From: Ptychodera flava
Lineage: Eukaryota; Hemichordata; Enteropneusta; Ptychoderidae
Reading direction: 5' to 3'
DNA: 64,000 nt
NCBI RefSeq assembly: GCF_041260155.1
Contig: NC_091942.1
Coordinates: 6,944,001 to 7,008,000 of the forward strand
The first letter of the stretch is position 1; every line of letters starts with the position of its first letter. A program made the position numbers and the translations under genes. This document shows positions 26,691-41,745 of this stretch, one piece after another. The notes below the pieces were generated by a model. It saw nothing but the letters and a program-made list of their open reading frames with translations. It did not search any database and was not told the DNA's origin.

Positions 26691-27630
26691 GAGGGACAAA
26701 TTTAGTGAGTGACTTTGAGGGGATACCAGTAACATAATATTTCCTGGCTGGGCCAGAGTCTTTTCACGGTCGAATGAGCAGTTTTATGGCTTAAACCAAA
26801 ATTCAGAGCATGATGCTAGACACAAGTCTTGGGGTATCATATCAAAACTGTATGGAGAGATTGGCTGCAAAAAGTTTGAATCAGAGATGAGGCTCTGATG
26901 GAAATGTTGAAAGACACTCAACACAAACAGGGAAGTCATGTATTCTGAGTTCAAGTTAACAAAGAAGTTACTGAGATCAAGTTAAAGCCATGCTCTGAAT
27001 TATGACATCTAAAATTTACATGACAGTCTCTATACATTACTGTAGAACAATGTGCCATATCATTATAGAATGGTTATGTCATGGGATTGACTCAAAAAAC
27101 ATCTATTTACAGACTCGAGATAAAAATACCATGAACACCACTTATTTCAAGAAGGAAATATAGTGAATTGTGATATGTCATGAACATCAATCTCTCCACA
27201 AAGAGTACAATCTTCTAGATTGTTCTGCACCTTCATGCTGCACTCAGCTTTCACCTAGCTGCAAGTATTTACATCAAATACACAAACAGATTCAAAATTC
27301 TGGCTTTTGAGTAACTACTAAGCTAAATCCTTGTAAAACAGGTTTAATTTCCAATTAGATGTTTGTGTAAACATATGTCAACAATGTGAAATTATGACAA
27401 TAGTGAATTGAGTCTCAAATCCGAGAACAGCTGATACCGCCACAGAAGTCTATGAATGAAGTTCTACTTAGGTTTAGCAGAGAGCATGCCTGTAAAAGTG
27501 TCTGTTCAAACTCACAAATTACAAAGGCATCAAAACACACTATGATGTACCAGATGGACCACTTGAAGAAAGCTTTCTTGCTCCAGGAGAACGGATGCAA
27601 GGTTTCCATGGTTACTTGTTATTTCCATCA
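26691..27630. other. Probable 3' UTR / downstream flank of the oxygenase gene
   Basis: Between the LINE tail and the stop codon of the minus-strand oxygenase gene. No ORF of interest and no good AATAAA on the minus strand close to the stop codon. Confidence 0.35.
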
Positions 27631-30600
27631 TCAGTCATATTCAGATCCGATGGTTATGCTGATTTCGCCGGGTGATATGCGAGTAGCATGGTACCAGATG
27701 TTTGTGTCGATAACGACTGCAAAGAAAAGGCAAAAACACAATTTCAAGTCGATACTTGTGAAAGATCACATCCTTAATTCAGCTACTATTTCTGGACAAC
27801 TAATTGATGTGACAGAAGCCTGCAGCTGAGAGGGTTTCTTGAGTATTATCAATTGCACTTTACTGGTTTCCTTGCGACGGATAAAAGTATCAACGATTGG
27901 GTGCCCGCAATGTTTCTGCTAATTTGAATATGCTAGCCTAAGATAAAATCAATTACACCATATAAGAACGAGTTTTGACTTGATCTCACAATGGATTTTA
28001 GGTTTTCATGTGATCACTGTTATATGAACAGAAGCATTCCAACTTGATGTAGAAAAATGATACAGCATAGAATCTGGACATCATAAAAACCTCATATGTA
28101 AAATTTCAAAAGCTGAGGCTGCCATTCGTTGAAGTTTTCATTAAAGGATTTAAAAATACAAAGAAGACATTACTTAATAGTACAGATAAAACTAAAGGAA
28201 GAAAGCATAAAGAAACATACTTTTAAGGTTGTAACCACCATTTTATCAATTTTACTACGATCAAGAAGTTTTCAAAAGTTGGATTTAATGATAATTGTTG
28301 AGGGCAAGTGTGTTACTTGGATTACCTCAAAAACCATGATATGGGTCTGAGTGTTTATGGACGGATTTGAAAACTTTCATTAAAACTAATGTACATGGTC
28401 TAATCCCACTGTTTCACATTTGAATTAGTCCAATGGTTCTACTCCGGAATAAAAAGGACGCGATGCGTACGACGTTCTGCATACTTCAGTACGCCCAAAT
28501 AATCACGTGATGCCGGTACAAACAAACCCACATGTGTACTGAACGCGTATGGAAATACACGTACGTCTATGCGCGTTTGCGCACATGGCTTTGTTTGTAC
28601 CGTGGTCGATTCGAATTCCGGGTTTGGCCAATTGAGAACATAAAATACCTGGAGTATGTCAAGTATGCAGGATGACTTTTGGATGGAGTAATAGTTTTGA
28701 CGTGAAAATCAGTGCTGAACACTGGGGATATGTAACCAAAGAATTACGGTTGGAACTAAAAAGCACACAACATGTAAAACACACCAAATACAATTTGATA
28801 CATGTATGACTTATGAAACAGAAACATGAGACTTATCTGAGGTGACTGATTTTAATTTTTAATAACCTTGCAAGATGATAGTAAACACAACAGGTATACT
28901 ATGAGTCAAACTGTTCTTTGAATTTCATTCATGCCTGTTGAAGGTGTCATAGAAGTATTCAAATCACTGTATTTCTTTGCTCACACCATAAAAGAATTGT
29001 ATTTAATTAATCCTATCTTGCCCTGAGATAGTATTGCACTTTTGCTCAAACTTTTCCTCAGGCAATCTTTCAACCATTTTCTTTCAAAATCAAGAATAAA
29101 AATTTGGGGTCATAATGCAAATTTTGGTACTATAGAAACTTTAATTGCCCAAAATTTACCGATACTTGAAATTCAAAATGGCCTCCATCCCTGTATTAGC
29201 TCTATGGAAAAAAATATAATTTTCAATATTCAAAAAAAAACTAAGACTCCGATAATTTTTCCTCACACCAAGTGCTTTCAAATTAGCCCCAACAAGTGGT
29301 CGACCAGAAAAAAATTGAAAAAGGTTGAGAGTCAGAATATGTCCCCAAGATACAATCTACCTTTTGAGTTAATGAGAAGCCACTAGGCTAGAGAAGATAT
29401 ATTGTAATTGGACATTATTTTTCATCTGCTCATCTGTTTAAGTTTTTGCAGAGTCATTGTAGTCAAAGTTTTATTGAATAAAGGGGGAAAAATGCTGTAT
29501 TGATATATTTAATTCAGACAAAAGTATATGTAAAAATAAAAATGTTATTTGAGATTGTTTTTTGTGATCAGACTATCATTGACGAAAACACTTGATGCAA
29601 ACCTAAAATGAGTGAAATCGGTGGGTGCAAGAGTGTTGCATGGGATTTTATATGAAGATCATCATGTCAAGTCTTGGGTGTGGAGAGGCTGACATGATAT
29701 CTGGATCTGGATGTCAGGATTAAGAGATTGATGTGCTGTTATTCAGTTTCATCTAATCACAGAGCTACTGAACTGGCTACTCAGCTAGTACACCGGCTAG
29801 GAAATGAGATGGACTTTCACACTTATGTACGTACTGATACGACACCTACGCTGATCACTTCCATGAGACACTGAAGTGGTGATTGACTTTTTTACCGTAA
29901 CATGACAGACTGATAAACAAACACAAAATCACACCATTTAATGGAATCTGACCTTTGAAAAGTTGTCAGCTTCCAACATTAACATCCATGTAAATTTATA
30001 ACGCTACACTGCACAAGTCTCACTAAAAGTCATCACTTGCCAAAAGCGAAAAGTTCAACACATATACATTTGAAAACGTGAACTCTCATTTCTTTCATTA
30101 CTTTTTGTCTTTGAGGCACAATGGTACACGTGCAAACTATACAATGCTACTACTTTTGAAAAATGCATAAAGGTCAATTTATCTATTCCATAATTTATTC
30201 TTAAAAACCTATTAAGACCCTAGAGCTATCATAGAAAATTTAGTTAACTCAGAAATTGGATATCCAAGCTTAGTTGCAGAAAAACTATAGTCTCAGCCTT
30301 TAATTGGTTCCTGGTTATTTGCGGGTCAATCAACCATTTTTACTTCATAAAAAATTAGAGAATTATTCTGTGAATGGGCTGCCATTTTTCTTGTTCAACA
30401 CAAAACACTTGCAAAGTTTGGTTAGCATGCCTGACCTGACTCTTTTTCCACAGCTAACTAGTAAATTTTCTTTAGATCACACTAACTGATGAATAAACTT
30501 CAGCAAGGTAGCTTACTGTAGCTTAATTTTGATATTCTTTGCCAGGTCCTGTTTTTTTTTATTTTAACACTTTTGTAATTAACCTTTATCTACTTTATAT

Positions 30601-33600
30601 CTAACATATCTTTTCCATCAAAACAATCTATTTTTACTTGCAGCTTAAGATTTATGTGTTCTTCCTGCACAATAAGTATTAAATACGATACAAATTATGG
30701 ATCAAAGTACCGAACATTTTGGCAGCCATACTTGGGTAAGTCAACATCACTTGAACATTTCAATTTGCTCACATATGTGTGCAGCACTCAGGCAAGCTTC
30801 TTTCAGGCAGTGTTTTCAGCTACAAAGGCGGTGTACATTAAAAGACCTGTTCTCTGTTCATTTCACTTAGCATTAGAAATCTTGCGAAAAAGCATCCGAA
30901 GCATTAACCCCTTCACCCCTATTTTCACTCTAATGGTATCAACCACTTCATAGGAAAGTGTGAAGGAGAGGGCTAACACATGGCAAGACACCTTTCCGCA
31001 AACATCATGATTAGATGGATATAACTTCAGAGTAAAAGGTAACATATATGCTCAATTTAATGGAAAGAGATCAGAGGGATCAGCTTGATGGAGTTTTTCT
31101 TGTTTGAGAAGCCAAAAACTCCTGTATGCATTTTACATGTACAGTAACTTGAGCCTTTTTCTGTTGCCAGTGCACTCACGAAAGGTGATAAAAAACACTC
31201 ACAAGAGTTGTTCACTTGGAACACTCACTGTAAGTATGTTAGCTATGGAGATACATTATACTAACTAAACTTGATGTATTTGTTCTCGGCACAGAGTGAA
31301 TTCTCAAACCCTTCAAGAACATGATCTACAAAACCGATCAAATAAGATTCATCTTGTCTTTAAACCTTACTGGTTTACAAGTAGCAAATTCACATTCACT
31401 TTTTTTTATAAAAGGCTAAAATAATGAAATCATGCAGGTACTCAATCTAAATAAAATTTTCAACTGTACATGTACTAAAAATTCGTTTTGCCTACATCAA
31501 TCATTACCTTCATTATGATTCCAATTTTTTTGGTCATTTTACAATGTTTAGGCAGTTATGTACTGTCCATGTGCAATCAAATAGAGGGAGAGCTGTGTTA
31601 TGCATTATACAGTAGTTTGCGTTGAGCTGTTGGCAATACGGAAACTAGACATACTGTCTATATTGAGGAGTTGCCAACACTGTGGGGTGTAAATATAAAG
31701 GAGAACCATTTTATTCGGGAGGGGGCCTGGAGGAAATTTTTTCTTCCTGCCGCTCTGGCAGCAATTTTTTTTTCTCTATTCTCTGTCATTACTGGACATG
31801 AAGACATTAATGGATCAATTTTTTTTCTTCTTCTTCACCGGGCCTGCTGACAAAGTTTTTGCCCAAAAATCCTCTAGCCTCTCCCCCAGAAATAAAAAGG
31901 TTCTTCCCTAAGTTGTCAGGGCAGTAATATTAGTCAGTAGCAAATAAATCAACTCTACAAAAGTTGAAAGATTGTCTTGAAGGAGGTCACAGGTAGTCAA
32001 ACAACACCGTACATCCACACATCCCGCTAACTCTCAGGAATGAATCATTTGCAAAAGTTACTTGTTTGTTGTTTTGACTACTCCTCAGACCTCCTTCCAC
32101 AAGTACTTTTAATACAAAACTTTATTTTTAAAGTCACAAAGATTGACAGCTAATCCAGGAGTTATATAAAATATTTTTACAAAACTGTATGTAACAATAT
32201 TTCACTATTATAGCTGAGACTACACAATACTACACACTCAAATTTAGTACTTTCAGGCTGTTCTGATATAATTGCTACTTCAAACTGATCCTCTGACTTT
32301 TTATTAGAGCTGATCTGTTCATTTGATGCTGCAGTGTTATGTCATCCAAAAGTAATGACACAAAACATCTAATTTTCAGTATCATATTTTCACACAATTC
32401 AATAGTAAAAATAGGTATAGTGACCTTAGAGAAAAAGGCTTTAGAATGACAATGTAGCAGAAAATCAATGACAGATCCACTTCCTTTTTTGTTATATAAC
32501 AGGAAGTCAAAAGCCTTTGTTTCAGAGGTCCTTTGTCTCACTTAAATATCAAGACATATGATATCAAATCACAATACTATCTCAATTGCCTTTTAAACTG
32601 CACTTCTGTTAATACTAGGGTGGCCAAGCCATTTTTTTCTCTTGTTTATACACACAGTTTAAATGGATTTTTAGCAAGAATGGGGTAAAAGAAGAAAAGT
32701 AAAAAAAAAATTATGCAAATAGCTGTATCCAATCAAAAGTTATGAAGTTTTAAAGCAAAAAAAATGCCATTTTTTCGCGGACAATTTTCGGCAAATTTTA
32801 AAATTATTTCAATGAATGCCGATTCCTTTGGCAACCCATAATTTTTTTATTTACTTCACATGGAATCATTAAACTATGTGTCTTGTGCACAGATTTACCC
32901 AATATTACGGAAAAATCAAGATTTGACTGATGCACAGTCTTGGATTTTGAAACTGTGAGTGTTGAAAATTGAAAATATTTTGTCTGACTTAGTCAAAATT
33001 GCGGCGGCACCGTACCATCGAAAAATGGATGGATTTTTATGTTTTTATGAATTTTGAATTCACATAACTTAAAAACTAGAGCTCACAATACAATGAAATT
33101 TTGTCACGATGTTATTTAATAACACTCAATTCTAACAAATCAATTTAAACTGCCAATTTTCTTTTAATGCAGTTCATTTTCAGCCATGAAATTGTAAGAT
33201 ATATCTGTCCCTAACTTCAGCCTCAGGCAGGCTGTCAATGGTGTGTCAGTGTGACTGCCTTCCGCCGCCATCTTGAGTCACACTGTACTGAGGTCTATGA
33301 ATGAACATGATTTTGTTTTATGATTCGCACTTGTGCTCGTGGACAGATTTTCGTCATATTTCACAGAAATGTTGGAATGATGTTTAAAAAGAGCATACTA
33401 CAAGTTTTATGGCAAAAATATGTATCTAAATGGGAAAAATCTACACCGAATTCACCGTACTCACTTTACCTCGTGTTTGCTGGCTAAAATTCCCAGAATA
33501 TAACAAAAACTCACCACTACATGTAAATGGGATGGTCTGCCACTTCCTGGCCAAGTTTCACAGTTCTATGACAGCGTGCACAGGGCCCGAAAGCAGTTCC

Positions 33601-36600
33601 GTTGCGAAATAGGTATTGACTGGATTCAGAAGTGCGTGCCATGAGCGGCGACCGCTCGAGCGCTGTGGCCGGTCAGTACAAAGTGGCATTTTTGGAGAGG
33701 AAAAACACTATTTTTCTATCGTTTTTTTCTTCTTTTTTAATGAAACCTGCCTAATACATCGATTTTAATTGGAAATATCCATTTTTTCAGTAACTGAGCT
33801 ACTTATTTTCAGAAAAAATGGCGTTTAAAATTTCACGAAAATCAAATTTCACTTTCAGTGTGCGTGAGTTGCGTATAATGTCGCAACATTTTAGCTTAAC
33901 TTTGGCCACCCTATTAATACATTCAGTGTGATGATAGCCATGGTCAACAATAAATCTAATGTTTGGATCTAATCAAACTCAGAATATTTAACTCACTTAG
34001 CATTAAATTTATGATATTTTATGATTGGTGAGACTCTTATTTTGATGTTTTTTCTTTTGAAACAATGATTTTTGGGATAATGATTTTGTTTGTGTCTTTT
34101 GTTTACCAGTTTTAAGAATCGAGGTACACTTCCATGGAAGCCCAATAGTTGAAGTGTTGGTGTAAAACGCTTGCAGTCATCTAGTAGCACGGATCATCAC
34201 AAGCTCAATCTATTTTTATGGCCAAAAGGGTATGCAACAGGTTTGAAAAGAAAGGAATTTTCATGTATAACAATGAGAAAGACCTTTGAGGCTCCCCATC
34301 TCACTATCGAAAAGTTCTTGTTGCACTAGTACGTGTTTCGGATATGTGAGGAGTGACTAAAATGGTCAAGCTACAAAAACAGTTTTGTGGAGTGACCGTG
34401 GTAATACATACACAAGTCAATTGTGAAATACGTCACAGAGGAAAATGAAAACTTTATGATCAGCCACATGGCAGCTAAGTCCTCCAAATATTCTTGTCAG
34501 AGGAGGACCATCTTCAGAACTGCTTTAATATGAAACAACATCTCTGAACTTTCAGCCATCAATCTTATTTGAAATTGCAAACTATGTTTCATACTAAAAA
34601 GTTTGAAAATCTCAGCTCAGAAAATGGCAGAATTCATTGTTTTATCATTTGACGACTTGTTTTACTTCTCTTGTCCATAGTGAATAATTTTATGAATCAG
34701 TGTGGAATGAGAGATTGTATTCAGCAAATGTAACCTTTCTTTTGTGCAGGACTAAACTGAAAAACTGGCTGACCTAAATGACAATCCTATGTAGCGTGAT
34801 AACTCATTAAAGAGTCATGCTTGACTTTAAAAGGTATGAATTCTCTTTTTGTTTGCAGTCTGTTGATGATGAACAACTTGTGAGCTGAATGTGTTTAATG
34901 AAGTGCGTATGAAGATTGATCAGTATTTGGCACTGTATACTTACTAATGTCACCTTTACTGACTGTGATTTCAAGGGGTTTGCAGACGTCTTCACACTCC
35001 GGAGGCGGAATCAAAGTCCACGTCTTTTGTCCGGATATCTGGGCTTGCCAGGACGGTCGCTGTACAAAGTCAAGCTGGAAATAGAAAACACAGGCAACCA
35101 TAAAAATATTAAACCGCCCTAAGGGCTCGCTGATTGCTTGGCGACATCTTTACTAAAATGTCAACTAAATCTCTCTCAAATGCATAAATGCTATATGAGA
35201 TCACAGTCTCTTGAGAACCATGGTTTCATAAAATGTTCACAGGTAATGATTTTTTTCCCTTTTGAAAGGAAACAGTTATCTTGTAGTTTACTGACTGTCA
35301 TCATTTTACAAGTGAAAGATTTAAAGATTGTTTTAATGAGCACACATGCCAGGTGAGAAAGTGTTGCATAATCTCACAACTTGACATCCAATATACACTT
35401 TATCTTTCCATAATAACTGTATCACATTAAACAATACGTTGTTCGCATCAGGGCAGTAGATATAAATGCACATATGTTATACAAGCCAAATGAATTAAAT
35501 AAGAGGTTTCCATATGTCATGATGTACATTTCAATGTTAATTTAAACAAGATACCTAAAGGACGATATAGCTCTGTTAGGTTATGTACAGAATAATTATT
35601 TGTGACACATATTTTGATGAAGAAGGTGGAAATCTTTGATAGCTTATTTCAGTAGCCTGATGAAAAATAGCAAAAATAGCCGCAAAAATATACAATTGAA
35701 GACCTCATCATAATTTGAAAATATCACATTAAGACCATCCCTAAGAACATGTCAACCAAAGCTATCAGACAAATAGTTTCTTTGAGAAACAAATTTTTTG
35801 ACCAAAAACAGCAAATATTGCCCAAAAATACAAAATTGCAGACTTCATCATAATTTCAATAACTCCTAGAAACCTGTATACCAAATATCAAAGTTATCGG
35901 AAGAGCACTTTTTGAGAAACAATTCTTTTACCAAAAATGGCAAAAATTGTCCCAAAAATACAAAACTGAAAATTTCATCATAATTTCAATACATCACATT
36001 TTAGTTCATCTATAGAAACCTGTATATTTTTAATATCAAACCTGTCAGACACGCAATTTTTGAGAAATTTGTCTTCCCTAGGGACCTATATCTGAAATAT
36101 CTAAGCTTTGTGACCTGCAGTTTTGAAGAAGATTTTTAAAATTTTTTGACCAAAATTGATGAAAATTGCTTTAAAAATACAAAAAGGCAAATTTCACCAT
36201 AATTTAACAAACCTAACTGAGGTCACCCTAAGTCAACTGCATATCAAAGCAATTAGACATGCGGTTTTGAAGTAGATTTTTGACAATAAAACAGCAAAAA
36301 ATGCCAAAAAAATGCAAATATGCAAATTTCACCACAATTTGGACAAACCAGTATAACTGCATGTCGCCCCAAGTGAACTGCATATCAAATTTAAAAGCAA
36401 TAAGACTTGTGGTTTCAGAGGAGAAGGCAATTGTTGCCGGACGACAGATGACGGACAGCGACAGAAAGTCAGCTTATTTCATAAGCACCGTGTCACTGAC
36501 AGCAGAGCTAAAAAACATGCAATTTCTTTGTCTCATGACAAGAATGGCTGCTAGTGTTTGTGTTGCTGAATACTATGGTAGTACTCAGACTCTGTCTTGT

Positions 36601-36844
36601 GAAAGGTTTTGAAGTATGTAAATATGGTCTCCTGCAAAAAGTTATCTTCATTCCCCATCCAAGAAAAAAAAATCTTCCTTCAAAAGTGATTTGCATTGCA
36701 GTATAACTTTTTGACCCCAGCTCAGATTGGAGAAAATCTAGAGGCAACCTCTCTTGTATATAGATTTTGAGTTTCTATTGGTAGAGATTTTAATTTCCAT
36801 TAGAATTTTGATCTTCGGAAAGTTTTCTCTTTTCTGTATGCCGC

Positions 36845-36901
<57 letters not shown>

Positions 36902-39656
36902 GTTATATATATATAGGATTTGCAGTTACATGTGAAAATGTGGCACTCAGTTTTTGAGTCTAATTGGGTCAAAAATTTATAAATTTGATGTTGCTGCAAA
37001 TGTGAATCTGGGCTCAGAGCAGTGAATTTTGACATTTTGACATGAAATAAGATTCTTCTTTGTCTTCACAGCTTACTAATCAAGATGATGGATTCATGCA
37101 ATCAATGTTTTCATGTCGGTGATGACATATATATATGGCAAATAATTTCTTCTCTGTATTGTGTGCATCAGGCTACAAGGACTTTCTTGTCTCTCTCTCT
37201 GTCTTTTGTTTGGCTTCAAAATGCAATTTTCCTTGCCAGCAGCAATTCAATCATGTCAGGATATTATCTGTTAGGAGCTGACATTTGCCAGACTAATGAT
37301 ACATCTTCAATATTGAATTTTGAACATTTCAGTCATATGATGAAAGGTACGCAGAAAGACGAGTCTCAATCCTGCCCATCAGGCTTTGATGACATCGATT
37401 TGATTGGGAAATGCAACACTTTATCATTGTGATTTATTCATTTTTTTTGTATCCTGATCAAGTTTTAGCGTAACTGCTAGACAAGCATAAAACTATATCA
37501 AATTATTAAACAGCTAGTCTGTCTGCCTGTGTAGTGACGATATGGAAAACCTCGTCCGGCATAAACTGTACAATTTCCGACTGCAAAATATACCACACAA
37601 AACAGGGATAATTGAATTTGATTTTTCCTTGGCTCTTTATTGTTGATATCTGGAAAAAGTTGGCTTGAAAGACTATACCAACGATACCCAGATAATGGCA
37701 TGCTTTTTCAAAATAGTTTTAAAAAGTCAACTGTAATCCAGCTCACCGGGGGTGTATCATATTTAATGATTCATCATTATATCCGCTGTGCTCTGTAAGA
37801 AGATCTCTGGTTTTAGATCAATACTTCATGATTGACGGACATAATTGTTATACCTTTTCCACTGCAGTTATGATCACCCAGCAGCACAAACTGAATAAAA
37901 TATCTGGGTACATGCATATAAAATCTTGAAAATATTCAGAAATATGGTGATATATTTTGACAATGATACAGCTGGGGCTGGAAATTCTGATCATATATTG
38001 ATGGTGTTAGGTAATGTGTTGTCAAACTTGCAACAGTGTCATATATATAAGAGACTTCGAGATAAAATTATCCGTGCTAGTGAGTTTGCTCCAGGGTATG
38101 AGGTGGCACGGAGACTCAGATATACAAGTCTTCAAGGGGAAAATGAAATCAAAAACACAAAGTTGTTGCCACACAGTTTTCTGTCAAGAAAGTGCACTTC
38201 TATACCGGCTAAAATATCATGAAGACATTGAGTAGTGTGCAACTGGTAGTTGCGTTGAGATTTTTCATAATCGATCACTAATTCTTTGTTTTTGTTAATT
38301 TCTAAACACCTAAGAACAATTTTGATACCCATTGTCAATGGTTAAATACACCCTTTTAACCCTTTGAGCGCCAAAGTCAATTTTTGTCGCCCGTCGAATT
38401 TTGTCAGAATTTTGCCAAAATTTTGATAAAAAACTGTGGCCGATGAAATGTTATGTTCATGTAGTCCACAATCATCAAAAAAATTATAGAAAGGTTGGTA
38501 AAATGTTGCACTAAAATTTTGGTGGAAAAAAACACAGCACTCAAAGGGTTTATACCACAAATTTGGTGTAATCACCATTAAATTCACACTGAAAAAAAGG
38601 ACAAAAATGGTTCTTTTTCTTGGCAATTTACTGATGTACAAAGTATGGCTTGGCAAAACCATCATCTATGGTACCATTTGACAAAACAGTCAAAGTATTA
38701 GTCAAACCACATTGTATTGGTGTAGTGTTCTAACACTTTTGTATTTCCTGGCGCTAATCATTGAAAATCACCACCATTCGCACAACATCTTCATACTGCT
38801 GAAGGATAATTGTTGTAAAATTCAGAGTCTGACTTAATTGATGTTGCATTCCCAGTTAACAAGCCACAACATGGTATTTAAGACTATATGTATGAAGTTA
38901 ATTTTTGTGACTTTTTGAATTCCAAAACAAGACTTTGTCCATTGTCCACAAGACTTTGTCCATTTTAAAGCAAAACATACAGCAAAACAGTAGCTTGTGA
39001 TAATGTTACCATTACTCTCATGCTATACATACATTTTCCTTGCTCTTCTCCCCATTATGTATAAATACGAAATGTTAGCTTCTTCCCAACACAATGAACT
39101 GTACAAAATGCAACATTACATCAACAGATGAATTATTGACTGGACTTAATGGTAGAAACCAACTGTCAATGACTTTAGACAGTCTAATATTAACACATAC
39201 AGAGCTGAGACGTTGAATTCTGGCCATTTCAACATGGTTTTGGGAGAAGAACATGAAAACTGTATTTTGCAGTCAGGGCCAAAACACTATATAATTCATC
39301 AAAAGTTAAATGTGACTTGGAGCTTTAAAGGATTTCAGCAAATATATAATTGTGAGATATGCCAAATAGTTTCTGAGCCGTTGCATATTGAAATGTCAAA
39401 ACACTCTCCTCACATACACTTCCCAAAATGCTTCATGTGATCTGCATTTCAACAATCAAAGGGGGTGAGCTACTGAAACAGATCATTATTCCTTAAAACA
39501 GATGTAGTTCTACAACTCACATGTATGTTGGCACCAATCCCACTGCCTCCCATGAAGATCCAATCCAATGAGCTGGACTCGGAATCATCTGGCAGGAAGT
39601 ACGGCCGCTGGTAGTGCTCACGCAGCACGGATGCAATATCCGGATGACAGTTGCTC
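27631..39656 (-). CDS. JmjC/cupin-type 2-oxoglutarate, Fe(II) oxygenase, last three exons (5' part not located)
   Basis: Exons in transcript order: 39656-39521, 35074-34945, 27716-27631 (stop TGA 27633-27631); phases 1, 0 and 1 join cleanly. Together they encode SNCHPDIASVLREHYQRPYF, SLDWIFMGGSGIGANIH, LDFVQRPSWQAQISGQKTW, TLIPPPECEDVC, TVSKGDI, IVIDTNIWYHATRI and a C-terminus ISITIGSEYD. The HxD of the iron-binding facial triad is split by an intron (H is the last codon of the first exon, LD opens the next), and the distal histidine is in WYH. The fold is a cupin/JmjC barrel. It resembles an uncharacterised animal family recalled as ending in ITIGSEYD, not a known histone demethylase; the substrate is unknown. 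Introns of 4.4 and 7.2 kb are full of repeats. The N-terminal half should lie at higher coordinates but was not securely identified. Confidence 0.85.
28448..28620. repeat. CpG-richer inverted-repeat island in oxygenase intron
   Basis: CCGGTACAAACAAACCCACATG near 28515 and CATGGCTTTGTTTGTACCG near 28587 are imperfect inverted arms of about 25 bp. The interval contains many CG dinucleotides (ACGTACG, GCGCG) amid AT-rich intron. Probably an old MITE. Confidence 0.45.
29035..29395. repeat. Dispersed repeat, copy 1
   Basis: Shares 'TTTTGCTCAAACTTT', 'AATGGCC/ATGCC TCCATCCC', 'AAATTAGCCCCAACAAGTGG' and 'GAGAGTC' in the same order with 44300-44670. A third fragment is at 45058-45140. No TIR or coding motif seen; class unknown. 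Confidence 0.6.
31697..31912. mobile_element. Short TIR element
   Basis: The left end GAGAACCATTTTATTCGGGA then GGGGGCCTGGAGGAAATTTTT. The right end is the degenerate inverse, AAAAATCCTCTAGCCTCTCC then CAGAAATAAAAAGGTTCTTC. Pyrimidine-rich interior, non-coding. Confidence 0.6.
31976..32107. mobile_element. Small palindromic MITE
   Basis: GAAGGAGGTCACAGGTAGTC then AAACAAC at the left; GTTGTTTTGACTACTCCTCA then GACCTCCTTC at the right. Arms of about 28 bp with small mismatches. Confidence 0.55.
32616..33913. mobile_element. 1.3-kb DNA transposon with 12-bp perfect TIRs
   Basis: The termini TAGGGTGGCCAA and TTGGCCACCCTA are perfect inverted repeats, flanked by perfect direct repeats TTAATAC (32609-32615 and 33914-33920), a 7-bp target duplication. 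The interior is AT-rich with a GC-rich stretch at 33230-33290 (containing CGCCGCCATCTTG) and 33590-33690. No transposase, so non-autonomous. The TIR looks hAT-like but the duplication is one base short of 8. Confidence 0.75.
35560..36515. mobile_element. Tandem-repeat-bearing element, copy 1 (Helentron/HINE- or pearl-like)
   Basis: Begins CGATATAGCTCTGTTAGG and ends CACTGACAGCAGAGCTAAAAA. The inside has about four units built around 'ACCAAAAATGGCAAAAATTG', 'ACAAAATTGCAGATTTCATC' and 'CCTGTATACCAAATATCAAAG', spaced roughly 130-150 bp. The tail reads GTTTCAGAGGAGAAGGCAAT then GGACGACAG. Near-identical in plan to 52640-54300, so this is a family. It is older (more diverged) than copy 2 and lies in an oxygenase intron. 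Confidence 0.7.
36847..36915. repeat. (TA)n microsatellite
   Basis: About 34 TA units with one CG interruption. Apparent ORFs of alternating Y and I across it are artefacts. Confidence 0.95.
38356..38552. mobile_element. piggyBac-type MITE (family P1), copy 2
   Basis: TTAACCCTTTGAGCGCCAAA at the left and GCACTCAAAGGGTT at the right; the right TTAA has decayed to TTTA. Internal sequence aligns by eye with 17746-17963. Confidence 0.7.
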
Positions 39657-39912
39657 CTGCAGAGATACAGAAAAGGATATAAGGAAGAGACTGAAATTAA
39701 AGTAGTTGATTTTTTTAATTTGCTTGCCTCCTGACAAAACACAAGTCTAGGATCATTTTGATAAAACACCATTCCTGGGTGGTGGGACAGTGGGTGGAGG
39801 GATGGGGAGAGAACAAGGAGAAGCATTTATACAACATAATGTTATCTTTACCATTTTTTCTACGTTAATATTACATTAAGAGTAAATTTCATGTACCTTA
39901 AATAGTAAACAT

Positions 39913-40417
<505 letters not shown>

Positions 40418-41067
40418 GATACAGATGAGCTCCAATATCTGCGAAGTCACTGTTCTTTGAATACCGTAAGAGCCATTAGAGATTGAAAAAGTGTATTACA
40501 CTGTCATAAATGTCGAAACTGGCATGAAAATTCAAACGTTTTAACATTATAAATTAGCTTTCCTGCCATCTTTAAAAACTTATATGCAACAGACAAAATA
40601 AAGATTACAACAATGAAATGTTTGCCATCGTGTGTTGTGCATTCAAGTAAATGGCAAATGATCATGCCTGTTGCTTGGATGGTCACGATGTGTATGTGCA
40701 CGAAATACTGCATTTTTTATACTGTGCCAAGGGGTGCCATTTTACGAGTGTGACACCCGTTTATTATTTAACCTGTTAAAACATGTAGGCATGGTCCAAA
40801 TCAGCAAGCAGTGATACTCCTATACACGTTATTCGGTTAGCACATTTACACAAACCAATATTGGTTTCCAAATAAAATCATGAAAATAATGCATGAAATT
40901 CACAGCTATTGGGCCTTTAAGAACAAGGACAAGGTCTTTCATGAGTCACGGTCAATCATTGACAAAGCATAGAGTTAATCTGACACAGGCAAGTGATGAA
41001 AGATTTGTAAAAGAAATCTGATTATCTGATTGTAAGTAACAGCGATTATTACCTTGTATTTGAAGTA

Positions 41068-41745
<678 letters not shown>

